Of a stretch of DNA of 64,000 bases, positions 18,692 to 29,900 are shown one piece after another. The stretch's first letter is position 1. Every line of letters begins with the position of its first letter. The position numbers were made by a program, and so were the translations under genes. The DNA is from Massilia sp. KIM (GTDB taxonomy: Bacteria; Pseudomonadota; Gammaproteobacteria; Burkholderiales; Burkholderiaceae_D), in assembly GCF_002007115.1 (NCBI RefSeq), contig NZ_MVAD01000001.1, forward strand, positions 1,116,001-1,180,000, given 5' to 3'. The notes under the pieces were generated by a model. That model was given only the letters and a program-made list of their open reading frames with translations, searched no databases and was not told the origin of the DNA.

Positions 18692-20170
18692 ATGTCCGCC
18701 GTACTCACTCCCTCCGGCGCCGGCGCCCAGGAAGCCGGCCTGCTCGACCAGATCGTCGAGGAAAGCCGCGTCGCCAAGTCCAGCACCGAGCATGCCCGCG
18801 CCAAGGACCTGATCTCGGAACTGGTGAACCAGGTGCTCGAGGGCACCGTGGTGGTGTCCGACAACCTGGCCGCGACCATCGACGCCCGCGTGGCGGAGCT
18901 GGACCGCCTGATCTCCGAGCAGCTCTCCGCGATCATGCACGCGCCCGAGTTCCAGACGCTGGAATCGAGCTGGACCGGCCTGCACTACCTGGTCAAGAAC
19001 AGCGCCACCGGCGCCAACCTCAAGATCAAGATGCTCAACGCCACCAAGCGCGAGCTGGTCAAGGACTTCCAGAGCGCGCTCGAGTTCGACCAGAGCACCA
19101 TGTTCAAGAAGGTCTACGAAGAGGAGTTCGGCACCTTCGGCGGCGCGCCCTTCGGCGCCCTGGTCGGCGACTACGAGATCACCCGCCAGCCGGAAGACAT
19201 GTACTTCATCGAGCAGATGTCGCACGTGGCGGCCGCCGCCCACGCGCCTTTCATTTCGGCCGCTTCGCCGGAACTGTTCGGCCTCGAGAGCTACGCCGAC
19301 CTGGGCCGCCCGCGCGACCTGGCCAAGGTCTTCGACACCGTCGAATACGCGAAGTGGAAGTCCTTCCGCGAATCGGAAGACGCGCGCTACGTCGGCCTGA
19401 CCCTGCCGCGCTTCCTCGGCCGCCTGCCGTACAACCCGCTGGACGGCGCCACCACCGAGGGCTTCAACTTCGTCGAGGACGTGGACGGCACCGACCACCA
19501 CAAATACCTGTGGTGCAACGCCGCCTATGCCTTCGCCAGCAAGCTGACCGCGGCCTTCGAGGACTACGGCTGGTGCGCCGCGATCCGCGGCGTCGAAGGC
19601 GGCGGCCTGGTCGAGAACCTGCCGACCCACACCTTCAAGACCGACGAAGGCGAGGTCGCGCTCAAGTGCCCGACCGAGATCGCGATCACCGACCGCCGCG
19701 AGAAGGAGCTGTCCGACCTCGGCTTCATCTCGCTCGTGCATTGCAAGAACACGGATTACGCCGCCTTCTTCGGCGCCCAGTCGGCCCAGAAGGCCAAGAA
19801 GTACAACTCGGACGCGGCCAACGCCAACGCGGTGCTCTCGTCCCAGCTGCAGTACATCTTCGCGGTGTCGCGCATCGCCCACTACATGAAGGCCATGATG
19901 CGCGACAAGATCGGCAGCTTCGCCGCCGCCTCGAACGTCGAGGATTTCCTGAACCGCTGGCTGGCCCAGTACGTCCTGCTGGACGACAACGCGAGCCAGG
20001 AGCAGAAGGCGCAGTTCCCGCTGCGCGAGGCCTCGGTCCAGGTGTCCGAGGTGCCGGGCCGCCCGGGCGTGTACCGCGCGGTGTCCTTCCTGCGTCCGCA
20101 CTTCCAGCTCGACGAGCTCTCCGTTTCCCTCCGACTGGTCGCGGAGCTTCCGGCATCGACCAAATCGTAA
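18692..20170 (+). CDS. tssC: T6SS contractile sheath large subunit TssC (VipB)
   Basis: 492 residues. It contains the conserved sheath motifs LESSWTGLHYLVKNS, FGALVGDYEITRQPEDMYF, SLTLPRFLGR-like GLTLPRFLGRLPYNP, FEDYGWCAAIRGVEGGGLVE and a Trp/Leu-rich C-terminal sheath handshake region. TssC forms most of the outer sheath surface and the N-terminal segment engaged by ClpV during disassembly. It lies between tssB and hcp, the usual order. Length and all motifs are typical, with no sign of damage. Confidence 0.98.
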   Translation: MSAVLTPSGAGAQEAGLLDQIVEESRVAKSSTEHARAKDLISELVNQVLEGTVVVSDNLAATIDARVAELDRLISEQLSAIMHAPEFQTLESSWTGLHYLVKNSATGANLKIKMLNATKRELVKDFQSALEFDQSTMFKKVYEEEFGTFGGAPFGALVGDYEITRQPEDMYFIEQMSHVAAAAHAPFISAASPELFGLESYADLGRPRDLAKVFDTVEYAKWKSFRESEDARYVGLTLPRFLGRLPYNPLDGATTEGFNFVEDVDGTDHHKYLWCNAAYAFASKLTAAFEDYGWCAAIRGVEGGGLVENLPTHTFKTDEGEVALKCPTEIAITDRREKELSDLGFISLVHCKNTDYAAFFGAQSAQKAKKYNSDAANANAVLSSQLQYIFAVSRIAHYMKAMMRDKIGSFAAASNVEDFLNRWLAQYVLLDDNASQEQKAQFPLREASVQVSEVPGRPGVYRAVSFLRPHFQLDELSVSLRLVAELPASTKS

Positions 20171-20197
20171 TCACTCATCATCACTGAAAGGAACAAC

Positions 20198-20689
20198 ATG
20201 GCAATCGACGTCTACCTCCAAATTGACGGGATCAAAGGCGAATCCGCCGACTCGGGTCACAAGGACTGGATCGAGGTGAAATCCGTCAACTGGGAAGTGC
20301 TGCAGCCGAAGTCGGCGACCGCCTCGACCGGCGGCGGCCACACCGCCGAGCGCACCGAGCACCGCGACATCGTGATCTCGAAGCTGGCCGACCTGTCGAC
20401 CCCGCTGCTGCTGCAGAACTGCTCGTCGGGCAAAACCCTGCCGAAGGCGAAGCTGGAATTCCTGCGCGCCGACGGCCAGGGCGAGCGCGTCAAGTACTTC
20501 GAGATCGAACTCGAGAACGTCCTGATCAGCAGCGTGGCGCCCTCGGTCCAGCCGGGCGACATCCTCACCGAGGACGTCAAGCTGAAGTACTCCAAGGTCA
20601 AGTGGAAGTACACCCAGCAGAAGGTCGGCGGCGGCGCGGGTGGCAACACCTCGGGCGGCTGGGACCTGGCCTCGAACAAGACGGCCTGA
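20198..20689 (+). CDS. hcp: T6SS inner tube protein Hcp
   Basis: 163 residues. It begins MAIDVYLQIDGIKGES, followed by the family strand HKDWIEVKSVNWEVLQP and the central VKYFEIELENVLISSV. Hexameric Hcp rings stack into the tube inside the sheath and can carry small effectors. A strong ribosome site (GAAAGGAACAAC) fits a highly expressed protein. The tail (GGGAGGNTSGGWDLASNKTA) is Gly-rich and flexible. No toxin domain is fused to it. Confidence 0.97.
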   Translation: MAIDVYLQIDGIKGESADSGHKDWIEVKSVNWEVLQPKSATASTGGGHTAERTEHRDIVISKLADLSTPLLLQNCSSGKTLPKAKLEFLRADGQGERVKYFEIELENVLISSVAPSVQPGDILTEDVKLKYSKVKWKYTQQKVGGGAGGNTSGGWDLASNKTA

Positions 20690-20710
20690 TAGCCTGAAGG
20701 CGTGGCGACC

Positions 20711-21202
20711 ATGCAAGGATACGTTCCCGGGCTGCTCGACCGCTTGATGGACGGCCCGTCGCATGGTCCCGGCGGCGCCGGGGTCGCGCGCGTGTCGATC
20801 GAGGAACTCAAGGACTCGGTCGCGCGCGACCTCGAGGCGCTGCTCAACACCCGCATCGCGATGCCCGAGCTGCATCCCAAGCGTTTTCCGGAGTGCCGGC
20901 GCTCGCTGGTGACCTATGGCCTGCACGATTTCGCCGGCCTGTCGCTGTCGAGTTTCGACGACCGCGCCCACATCTGCGCCTGCCTGGAGCAGGCCATCGC
21001 GCGCCACGAGCCGCGCCTGCGCAACGTGCGCGCTTCGCTCGAACTGCGCGAGGACGCCGTCAACTGCCTGAATTTTTCGATCACCGCGCTGCTGGTCGTG
21101 CATGCTGCCCAGGAGCCGGTCAACTTCGACGCCATCCTGCAGCCCGCGAGCCAGCACTACACCATCAGCCGGGCGCGTCGCAGCCATCTCGCAGGAGCCT
21201 GA
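20711..21202 (+). CDS. tssE: T6SS baseplate subunit TssE (gp25-like)
   Basis: 163 residues from the ATG at 20711. A GTG at 20702 is in frame, but the GAAGG ribosome site at 20696-20700 sits too close to it and is well spaced from the ATG. The gp25/lysozyme-like fold shows LLDRLMDG, SVARDLEALLNTR, SLVTYGLHDFAG and the late RLRNVRASLELREDAVN. TssE is part of each baseplate wedge and starts sheath growth. The gene follows hcp and precedes tssF by one base. Confidence 0.95.
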   Translation: MQGYVPGLLDRLMDGPSHGPGGAGVARVSIEELKDSVARDLEALLNTRIAMPELHPKRFPECRRSLVTYGLHDFAGLSLSSFDDRAHICACLEQAIARHEPRLRNVRASLELREDAVNCLNFSITALLVVHAAQEPVNFDAILQPASQHYTISRARRSHLAGA

Positions 21203-21203
21203 G

Positions 21204-23048
21204 TTGGAAGAGCTGTTACCGTATTACGAAAGCGAACTGGGATTCCTGCGCCGCTACTCGCGCGAGTTCTCGGAACGCTACCCCAAGATCGCCGGGCGCC
21301 TCCTGATGGGGGGCGAGGTCTGCGAAGACCCCCACATCGAGCGCATGATCCAGGCCTTCGCCCTGATGAACGCGCGCGTGGCCAAGCGCCTGGACGACGA
21401 CTACCCCGAATTCACCGAGGCGCTGTTCGAGGTGCTCTACCCGCACTACCTGCGCCCCTTCCCGTCCTGCTCCATCGTGCAGATGGACTACGCGGCGGCG
21501 GCCAGCCAGCTGACGGCGGCCACCAGCATCGCGCGCGGGACCCTGCTCGGCACGCGCAAGGTGCGTGGCGCCGAATGCACCTTCCGCACCGCCTATCCGG
21601 TCACGGTGGCGCCGGTGGCCCTGAGCCATGCGAGTTTCGCGCCGATCATCGAGGCGCCGGCGGCGGCGCGCCTGCCGGCGGGGGCGAGTTCCGGCATCCG
21701 CATCACCCTGTCCGGCACCGCGCCCGAGGTGCCGCTCGCCAGGATAGGCCTGGGCAGGCTGCGCGTCTTCATGGATGGCGAAGCCTCCTTCTGCGCGGCC
21801 CTGCGCGACGCGATCTTCATGCGCACCGTGGCGGCTTACGTCGAGGACGGCGACTCGGGGCGCTGGATCCAGCTCGACGCGCTGCCGGTGATCCCGGCCG
21901 GCTTCGACGAGGAGGACGCCCTGATCGACTTTTCGGCGCGCTCCCACCCGGCCTATCGGCTGCTGACCGAATACTTCAGCTTCCCGGAGAAGTTCAACTT
22001 CATCGACATCGACACCGACGCCCTGGCGCGCGCGCTGCCGGCCGGCTGCCGCGCGGCGACCCTGCACCTGGCCTTGAGCAGCGTGCGCAGCGACTCCAAC
22101 GTGGCGCGCACCCTGGGCACGCTCTCGAGCCGCAACCTGCTGCTGGGCTGCACCCCGGTGGTCAACCTGTTCAAGAAGCGCGGCGAACCGATCCGCCTGA
22201 CCCACACCAAGGCCAGTTATCCGGTGATCGCGGACGCGCGCCGCGCCTTCGCCTACGAGGTGGTGTCGATCGACTCGGTCAAGCTGGTGCGCCAGACGCC
22301 GCAGGGCGAATCGGTGATCCAGTTCCGTCCCTTCTATTCGCTGCGCCACGGCCAGACGCCGGACAAGCACGGCCACTACTGGGTGATGCGGCGCGACGAG
22401 ACGGTGGCGCGCCTGAGCCCCGGCTACGAGACCGAGATCTCGATCGTCGACATCGATTTCGATCCGGCGGCGGTGGAAACCGACACCCTGAGCCTGGAGC
22501 TGACCTGCACCAACCGCGACCTGCCGGCCATGCTGGCCTGGGGCCAGCGCGGCGGCGACCTGTTCATGGAAGGCGGGGCGCGCGTGAACGCGATCACCTT
22601 CCTGCGCAAGCCCAGCCTGTCGCACGGCTTCGAGCGCGGTGGCGGCGCCCACTGGCGCCTGATCTCGCACCTGTCGCTGAACCACCTCTCGCTCAGCGGG
22701 GCTGGCGTGGAAGCGCTGCGCGAAATGCTGGCCATGTACGACCTGCCGCGTTCTCCGGCCTCGCAGCGCCAGATCGGCGGCATCCACGCGGTCGAGTACA
22801 AGGCCAGCACCGCCTGGCTTCCCGGGAATCCCTTCGCCAGCCTGGTGCGAGGCATGGAGGTGCGCCTGACGATCGACGAGGAGGCATTCGTCGGCAGCGG
22901 CATCCACGCGTTCGCGCATGTGATCGAACGTTTCCTGGGCCTGTACGTCCACGCCAACAGCTTCACCCAGCTGGTGGTGGTATCGAGCAAAACCGGAGAA
23001 GAGCTATTGAAATGCAAGCCCCGCAGCGGCGATTCGAGCCTGCTGTAA
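21204..23048 (+). CDS. tssF: T6SS baseplate subunit TssF
   Basis: 614 residues from a TTG start at 21204. The only in-frame ATG upstream is inside tssE, while TTG is preceded by GCAGGAGCC and gives the conserved opening EELLPYYESELGFLRRYSRE. Further family blocks are YPKIAGRLLMGGEVCEDPHI, FALMNARVAKRLDDDYPEFT and YLRPFPSCSIVQ. Two TssF and one TssG make the core of each baseplate wedge. The 3' end overlaps tssG by 37 bases. Confidence 0.96.
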   Translation: MEELLPYYESELGFLRRYSREFSERYPKIAGRLLMGGEVCEDPHIERMIQAFALMNARVAKRLDDDYPEFTEALFEVLYPHYLRPFPSCSIVQMDYAAAASQLTAATSIARGTLLGTRKVRGAECTFRTAYPVTVAPVALSHASFAPIIEAPAAARLPAGASSGIRITLSGTAPEVPLARIGLGRLRVFMDGEASFCAALRDAIFMRTVAAYVEDGDSGRWIQLDALPVIPAGFDEEDALIDFSARSHPAYRLLTEYFSFPEKFNFIDIDTDALARALPAGCRAATLHLALSSVRSDSNVARTLGTLSSRNLLLGCTPVVNLFKKRGEPIRLTHTKASYPVIADARRAFAYEVVSIDSVKLVRQTPQGESVIQFRPFYSLRHGQTPDKHGHYWVMRRDETVARLSPGYETEISIVDIDFDPAAVETDTLSLELTCTNRDLPAMLAWGQRGGDLFMEGGARVNAITFLRKPSLSHGFERGGGAHWRLISHLSLNHLSLSGAGVEALREMLAMYDLPRSPASQRQIGGIHAVEYKASTAWLPGNPFASLVRGMEVRLTIDEEAFVGSGIHAFAHVIERFLGLYVHANSFTQLVVVSSKTGEELLKCKPRSGDSSLL

Positions 23049-24115
23049 TCGAGCGCCTGTTCGCGCAGCCGCAGCGCTTCCAGTACTTCCAGGCCGTGCG
23101 CCTGCTCGAGCTCTGGCTCAAGCGGCACGGCGGGGTGCGCAGCGGCGCCGTGGCGAACCTGCTGCGCTTCCAGAATTCGACCCGCCTGAGCTTTCCCGCG
23201 AGCGAGCTGGAAGCCATGCAGGCCGAGCCGCGCGAGCGCACCCCGGGACGCGGCGAGCCGGGGCAGGACGCCGAACCGCTGCGCTACGTGCGCATCACGC
23301 CGGCTTTCATGGGCCTGCTGGGCGGCGCCGGCGCGCTGCCGGCCCACTACACCGAACGCATCGCCGGCCAGATCCTGCACGAGAAGGACGAGGCGCCGCG
23401 CGCCTTCCTCGACACCTTCTCGAACCGCTCCCTGGCGCTGTTCTACGAGGCCTGGCGCAAGTACCGGCTCGAGCTCAAGTACCAGGTCGACGGCCGCGAC
23501 GGCTTCCTGCCGCTGCTGCTGTCGATGGCCGGCGTCGGCCAGGAGCCGCTGCGGCGCCGTTTCGTCGACGACGTCCACGGCGAGCTGCTGGACGAGTCGG
23601 TGGCCTACTTCGCCACCAGCATGCGCCACAAGCCGGCGTCCGCGGTGCAGATCGCGCGGGTGCTGTCGGAGTACTTCGGGGCACCGGTGAAGGCCGAGCA
23701 GTTCGTCGGGCGCTGGTACGACGTGCCGCCGGAGCAGCAGAGCCGCCTGGGCTTCGGGGCGGCGGTGCTGGGCGCGGGCGCCATGGCCGGGACCCGCGTC
23801 TGGCAGCGCGACCTGCGGGTGCGCATCGTGGTCGGCCCGCTCGAGCGCAGCCGCTTCGACGCCTTCCTGCCGGGCGGGAAGGCGGCGCGCGCCCTCGGCA
23901 GCATGCTGTCCATGATGACCGGGGTGACCCTCGAATACGAGGTCCAGCTGGTGCTGCGCGCCGCGGACGTGCGCGGCGCCGCGCTCGGCGGCGCCCAGGA
24001 CGAGGCCGGCGGCGCCTGCGGCCGTCTGGGCTGGGACAGTTTCCTGTTGACCGGCGAGGAGGGGCGCGATCGCGACGACGTGCGCTACGACATCCATGCC
24101 CTGGAATTGGCCTGA
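23012..24115 (+). CDS. tssG: T6SS baseplate subunit TssG
   Basis: 367 residues. The ATG at 23012 lies inside the end of tssF and gives the expected N-terminus RRFEPAVIERLFAQPQRFQY followed by FQAVRLLELW. Typical TssG features are VRITPAFMGLLGGAGALPAH and YFGAPVKAEQFVGRWYDVPP. TssG bridges the TssF pair and TssK in the baseplate. A much longer frame reaching back to 21575 is only a read-through in another frame of tssF and is not used. Confidence 0.96.
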   Translation: MQAPQRRFEPAVIERLFAQPQRFQYFQAVRLLELWLKRHGGVRSGAVANLLRFQNSTRLSFPASELEAMQAEPRERTPGRGEPGQDAEPLRYVRITPAFMGLLGGAGALPAHYTERIAGQILHEKDEAPRAFLDTFSNRSLALFYEAWRKYRLELKYQVDGRDGFLPLLLSMAGVGQEPLRRRFVDDVHGELLDESVAYFATSMRHKPASAVQIARVLSEYFGAPVKAEQFVGRWYDVPPEQQSRLGFGAAVLGAGAMAGTRVWQRDLRVRIVVGPLERSRFDAFLPGGKAARALGSMLSMMTGVTLEYEVQLVLRAADVRGAALGGAQDEAGGACGRLGWDSFLLTGEEGRDRDDVRYDIHALELA

Positions 24116-24158
24116 GAGCGGCCTGAATGACAACATCGACATCCAAAGGGATCCCTGT

Positions 24159-26804
24159 ATGAGCCTCAACCTGAAGACCCTGATCGGCAAACTGAACGAC
24201 ACCTGCCGCAACGCCGCCACCCGCGCCGCGGGCCTGTGCGTGGCCCATGGCCAGTATGAAGTCGACCTGGAACACCTGTTCCTGGCGCTGCTGGAGCAGC
24301 CCAAGAGCGACTTCGCCATCATCGCACGCCAGAGCGGCATCCCGGCCGGCATGCTGGAAGCCGACCTGCAGGCCGAGATCGCGCGCCTCCGGTCAGGCAA
24401 CGCCCGCACGCCGGTGTTCTCGGCGCGCCTGCCCAAGCTGTTCGAGCACGCCTGGCTGATCGCCTCGCTCGACATCCCGGCCGGACGTCCGGCCGCGATC
24501 CGCAGCGGCCACCTGCTGCAGGCGCTGCTGGGCGACCCCGAGCTGTCCCAGCTGGCCTACCGCGGCTCCAAGCTGTTCGACCGTTTCGACGTCGACCAGA
24601 TCAAGCATAACCTCGACAAGATCGCCGCCGGCTCGCAGGAGGTGGTGAGCGTCGAGCCGCCCAAGGCCCAGGGCAGCGACCCGGTGGGAGAACTGACGGC
24701 CGCCGCCGCGTCCAGGACCCCGGCGCTGGACCAGTACACCACCAACCTGACCCAGCGCGCACGCGAGGGCAAGGTCGATCCGGTGATCGGGCGCGACCCC
24801 GAGATCCGCCAGGCGATCGATATCCTGATGCGCCGCCGCCAGAACAATCCGATCCTGACCGGCGAGGCGGGCGTCGGCAAGACCGCGGTGGTGGAAGGGC
24901 TGGCCCTGCGCATCGCCGCAGGCGACGTGCCCGAGGTGCTCAAGGGCGTCGAAATCCATACCCTCGACATGGGCTTGCTGCAGGCCGGCGCGTCGGTGAA
25001 GGGCGAATTCGAGAACCGCCTCAAGAATGTCATCGACGAGGTCAAGAAGAGCCCGCACGCCATCATCCTCTTCATCGACGAGGCCCATACCATGATCGGC
25101 GCGGGCGGGCAGGCCGGCCAGAACGACGCCGCCAACCTGCTCAAGCCGGCCCTGGCGCGCGGCGAACTGCGCACCATCGCGGCCACCACCTGGGGCGAGT
25201 ACAAGAAGTACTTCGAGAAGGACGCCGCGCTGGCGCGCCGCTTCCAGGTAATCAAGGTCGAGGAACCGAGCGAAGAACTGGCCTGCGCCATGCTGCGCGG
25301 GATGGCGCCGCTGATGGAGAAGCACTTCGGCGTGCGCATCTTCGACGAGGCGATCACCGAGGCGGTGCGGCTTTCGCACCGCTACATCGCGGGCCGCCAG
25401 TTGCCGGACAAGGCCATCAGCGTGCTCGATACCGCCTGCGCGAAGGTGGCGCTGGGACAGAACGCGACGCCGGCCCTGATCGAGGACCTCACGCGGCGCC
25501 TGGAGCGCCTGGAGGCCGAGGCGGGCGCGCTCAGGCGCGAGCGGGCTGCCGGCGCCGCCCATGCGCAGCGTCTCGGAGAGCTGGAGGAAGAACGCGCCCA
25601 ACTGAGCGCGCGGCGCGAAAGCCTGGCGGCGCGCTGGGAGCAGGAGAAGGGCCTGTCGCAGCGTATCGTGGACGCGCGCCAGGCGCTGGAGCAGGGCGGC
25701 GGCCTGGATGGCGGGGCGGGCAAGGACGTCCAGGCGCTGGTCGGCGAGCTGCGCGCGCTGCAGGGGGAGAGCCCGATGGTGCCGGTGCAGGTGGACGGCC
25801 ATGTGGTGGCCGAGATCGTCGCCGGCTGGACTGGCATCCCGCTCGGGAAGATGGTCAAGGACGAGATCCGCACCGTGCTCAACCTGAAAGGCACGCTGGA
25901 AGAGCGGGTGATCGGCCAGCCGCACGCGATCGAGGCGGTGGCCCAGCGGGTGCGCACCGCGCGCGCCAACCTCGACGATCCGAACAAGCCGAAGGGCGTG
26001 TTCCTGTTCGTCGGCCCCTCGGGCGTCGGCAAGACCGAGACCGCGCTGGCGCTGGCCGACGTGCTGTATGGGGGCGAGCGCAAGCTGGTGACGATCAACA
26101 TGAGCGAGTACCAGGAGGCGCACAGCGTCTCCGGGCTCAAAGGATCGCCGCCGGGTTATGTCGGCTATGGCGAGGGCGGGGTGCTGACCGAGGCGGTGCG
26201 CCGCAATCCCTACAGCGTGGTGCTGCTGGACGAAGTCGAGAAGGCCCACCCGGACGTGCTCGAACTCTTCTTCCAGGTGTTCGACAAGGGCGTGATGGAC
26301 GATGCCGAAGGGCGCGAGATCGACTTCCGCAACACCATCATCATCCTGACCTCGAACGTGGCGTCGAGCGTGATGATGCAGGCTTGCCTGAACAAGGGCG
26401 AGGAGGAGCTGCCGTCCCCGGACGCGCTGGAGGAGATGATCCGGCCCTACCTGGTCAAGCAGTTCAAGCCGGCTTTCCTGGGGCGCCTGAAGGTGGTGCC
26501 GTACTACCCGCTGTCGGACGACGTGCTGGCCGAGATCATCGAGCTCAAGCTGCGCCGCATCGGCGAGCGCATCGCCGCCAACCACAAGGCGGACTTCGAG
26601 TTCGACGAGGCGCTGGTGGAGGCGGTGCTGGCACGCTGCACGGAAGTGGATTCGGGGGCGCGCAATGTCGACAACATCCTCAACGGCACGCTGCTGCCGG
26701 AGGTGGCGGAATCGGTGCTGGCGCGCATGGCCGAGGGGGCAGTCATCGAGCGCATTGCCGTGACGGCGGATGGGGAGGGTAGATTCGCCTACACGATCGC
26801 TTGA
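24159..26804 (+). CDS. clpV: T6SS sheath-recycling AAA+ ATPase ClpV (TssH)
   Basis: 881 residues from the ATG at 24159 (AAAGGG upstream). It has an N-terminal double Clp repeat (LIGKLNDTCRNAATRAAGLC), a first AAA+ module with Walker A GEAGVGKTAVVEGL near residue 234, a coiled-coil middle domain (about 445-530) and a second module with GPSGVGKTETALALADVLYG near 618. Walker B-type FIDEAHTMIGAGG and LLDEVEKAHPDVLELFF are intact. ClpV pulls TssC from contracted sheaths so they can be reused. It closes the tssB operon; 115 bases separate it from vgrG2. Confidence 0.97.
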   Translation: MSLNLKTLIGKLNDTCRNAATRAAGLCVAHGQYEVDLEHLFLALLEQPKSDFAIIARQSGIPAGMLEADLQAEIARLRSGNARTPVFSARLPKLFEHAWLIASLDIPAGRPAAIRSGHLLQALLGDPELSQLAYRGSKLFDRFDVDQIKHNLDKIAAGSQEVVSVEPPKAQGSDPVGELTAAAASRTPALDQYTTNLTQRAREGKVDPVIGRDPEIRQAIDILMRRRQNNPILTGEAGVGKTAVVEGLALRIAAGDVPEVLKGVEIHTLDMGLLQAGASVKGEFENRLKNVIDEVKKSPHAIILFIDEAHTMIGAGGQAGQNDAANLLKPALARGELRTIAATTWGEYKKYFEKDAALARRFQVIKVEEPSEELACAMLRGMAPLMEKHFGVRIFDEAITEAVRLSHRYIAGRQLPDKAISVLDTACAKVALGQNATPALIEDLTRRLERLEAEAGALRRERAAGAAHAQRLGELEEERAQLSARRESLAARWEQEKGLSQRIVDARQALEQGGGLDGGAGKDVQALVGELRALQGESPMVPVQVDGHVVAEIVAGWTGIPLGKMVKDEIRTVLNLKGTLEERVIGQPHAIEAVAQRVRTARANLDDPNKPKGVFLFVGPSGVGKTETALALADVLYGGERKLVTINMSEYQEAHSVSGLKGSPPGYVGYGEGGVLTEAVRRNPYSVVLLDEVEKAHPDVLELFFQVFDKGVMDDAEGREIDFRNTIIILTSNVASSVMMQACLNKGEEELPSPDALEEMIRPYLVKQFKPAFLGRLKVVPYYPLSDDVLAEIIELKLRRIGERIAANHKADFEFDEALVEAVLARCTEVDSGARNVDNILNGTLLPEVAESVLARMAEGAVIERIAVTADGEGRFAYTIA

Positions 26805-26919
26805 TGCCGTACAGGCCTGCCACCCAGCGTTCATGAGCAGGCGTCCTGGTCAAAATCCGTGTTTAGATCAACTATAGAATGGCATTTTATTTAACGTTGG
26901 CAACTTCTAGGGGAACAGC

Positions 26920-29900
26920 ATGACAGCCTCGATCGCATCCTTGGCGTCCGCTGTCCTGGAAGGCCTTGGTGGCCGCTTTACCCAGCACCGGCGAGTCCTT
27001 CGCTTGAGCACGCCCGCTGGCCCGGACGTGCTGCTGGCCGAAAGCCTGCGCGGCAGCGAGGGGTTGAGCGAAGGCTTCCGTCTGGAGGTGGCGGCGCTCT
27101 CGCTGGACGCCGCGCTGCCTCTGAAGGGACTGATCGGCCAGCCCGTACTGGTCGAGCTGCTGACCGACGGCAGCCATGACGCGCCGCGTCCATTTCATGG
27201 CCACGTCACGGCGGCCGAGCTGACCGGGGCCAACGGCGGCTTCGCGCGCTACCGGCTACTCATCGAGCCCTGGACGCGCTTCCTCGGCCTGGGCCGGGAC
27301 AGTCGCGTGTTCCAGGACATGACGGTGTGCGACATCCTCGACGCGGTCTTCCGCGCCTATGACCACAAGGGGCGTCTGGCGCCGGCCTGGCGCTTCGAGC
27401 TGAGCGACCGCAGCGTCTACGCGAAGCGCAGCCTCACCACCCAGTACCAGGAAAGCGACCTCGCCTTCGCCGAGCGCCTGATGAGCGAGGAAGGGCTGTT
27501 CTACTTTTTCGAGCACGAGGGCGACGCGTCCAGCCCCGGCTTCGGCAGCCATACGCTGGTCGTCGCGGACCACAACGGCGCCTTTGCCCGCAATGCGAGG
27601 TCGGATGTGCGGTTCACCCAACCGGGCGCGGTCATGCGCGAGGACAGCATCGACCGCTGGCGCATCGAGACACGCTTGCAGACCAACGCCATCGAACTGG
27701 CGAGCTGGGACTACCGCAGCCGTTCGCTGCGCGAAGTGAGCAGCGGCACGGGTGAGGCGATCAGCCTGGCCAGCCGCGACATGCCCGGTGTCTACGCCTA
27801 TGGCACGCGCGAGCAGGGTTTGCGGATCGCCGACCGCCAGTTGCAGGCGCTGCAGGCAGGACGCGAAATCCACGTCGGCGCTGGCACCGTGCGCAGCTTC
27901 CGGCCCGGGACGAGCTTCACCCTGCACGATCACAGCCGCTTCGATGGCGGCGAGGATGCGGCCTTCAATCTGGTCCGTGTCACCCACCTGGCGCACAACA
28001 ACCTCGACGCCGACACCGGCAACGCGCTGGCGCGTCTGCTCGGCGAGTGCGCGCTGCGCCGGGCGAACGACGAGGATCTTGCCGGCAGCCTGCACGCGCT
28101 GGGCTGCGGGCCAGGCGAGCGGCCGGTCTACCGCAACCGCTTCGAGGCGATTCCTGCCGCGGTGCCTTACCGCGCCAGCCGCACCGACGGGCATGGAAAG
28201 CTGCTGCACCCGAGGCCGCGGGTGCAGGGGCAGCAGACCGCGATCGTGGTGGGGCCGCCGGGTGCGGTGATCCATACCGACCGCGATCACCGCATCAAAG
28301 TGCAGTTCCACTGGCAACGCGGCGATGCGAGCCATAGCCGGCTGCCGCATCCGGCGCCCGATGGGCACTCGGGAGCGCCGGGCAACGACCAGGCGGGAAC
28401 CTGGGTGCGCGTGGCCACGCCGCTGGCGCCTGTCGCCGGCGCCAACTGGGGCAGTCATGCACTGCCGCGTGTCGGCCAGGAGGTGCTGGTCGATTTCCTT
28501 GACGGGAACATCGATCGTCCTGTAGTGATCGGAGCGGTCTATAACGGAGCGGGTCGGATGGATGCCCAGCACAACCAGGTAGCCCAGGGCGGCGGCGCCG
28601 CGACCGGCAACGCGCCGGCGTGGTTTCCGGGCGAGGGTGGGGCGCACGCGCATCCGGCGGCGCTGTCGGGCATCAAGAGCCAGGCCATGCAGGCCAGCCA
28701 GGCCGGTAACGGCGGGTATGGGCAACTGGTGTTCGACGACAGCGCCGGGCAGGCGCGGGTCGCGCTGCAGCGGCATGCCAAACCCCACGAGGGCACGGAC
28801 GAATTGAACCTGGGGCACCTGCGGCACCAGACCGACAACCAGCGGCTCGATCCGGTGGGATTCGGCGCGGAGCTGAAGTCGGCGCGCTCGGTCGCGCTGC
28901 GGGCGGGGAAGGGGATGCTGGTGTCGACCGATCAGGCCTCGGTGGGGGGCGCGCAGCTGGATTCGACGCCGGCGGCGATGCAGATCGAGCGGGCGCTCAA
29001 TCTGGTCGGGGATCTTGCGGCGACGGCGCTCAAGCACAAGGCGCAGTTGCCGGGCGAGGGCAAGCCGGAGGATTTGTCGGCCGCGCGCGATTTGCGGCGC
29101 AGTCTGGAGACGGTGCAGGAAACCGGGGCGGGGGCAGCCGGGGCGGGGGCAGCCGGGGCGGGTGAAGGTGGTCTGGGAAGGGCGGTGGCCTATGGCGAAG
29201 CGCAGATGCAACTGTCTTCGCCGTCGGGAATTGCGGCGCTGACGCCGGCCAGCGCGGTGTTCAGCGCCGGTGCGTCGACCAGCATTGCAGCCAGCCAGGA
29301 TGTCAACTTCGCCGCTCAGGCTAATTGGTTCCATGTGGCCAGGCTTGGGATAGGCATGTTCACTTACGGTAAGGCAAGCGATGCGAACAAGCCGAATCAG
29401 GAGACGGGGATTCGCCTGCACGCCGCGTCGGGGAAGTTCAGCATGCAAAGCCAGAATGGTCCGAGCTCACTGATGGCTGATAACTCGGTCATCGTGGCTA
29501 GCGTCGAAAAAGACATCAGGATCGCTGGAAAAAAGCATGTGCTCCTGACAGCGCAAGGAGCTTACATAAAGCTCGAGGGTGGGAACATCGAAGTACACGG
29601 TCCTGGGAGGATCGAGTTTAAAGCTTCGTCAAAAGAGCTCGCTGGACCAAAGTCTTCGACACTTTCTGAATTGCGTCTCCCCACTCGAAACATCATGCTG
29701 AGCAATGAGATTTGGCACACTTTTGCCGCAAGATACAGAGTCGTGTCGAATAACGTCGCGAAACCCGCTCAAGCATATATCTTGGATTTGCCGGACGGTT
29801 CTCGATACTTCGGAGAAACGAATTCCGATGGCGAAACGATCAAGGTAGGCACGTCTGAGCCGAAGGATATCAAATTGTCACTAATCGAAAAGGATGATTG

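Noticed and set aside
21575-23011. A long N-terminal extension of TssG
   Set aside because: It overlaps tssF in another frame and is Arg/Gly/His-rich; the ATG at 23012 gives the conserved TssG start.
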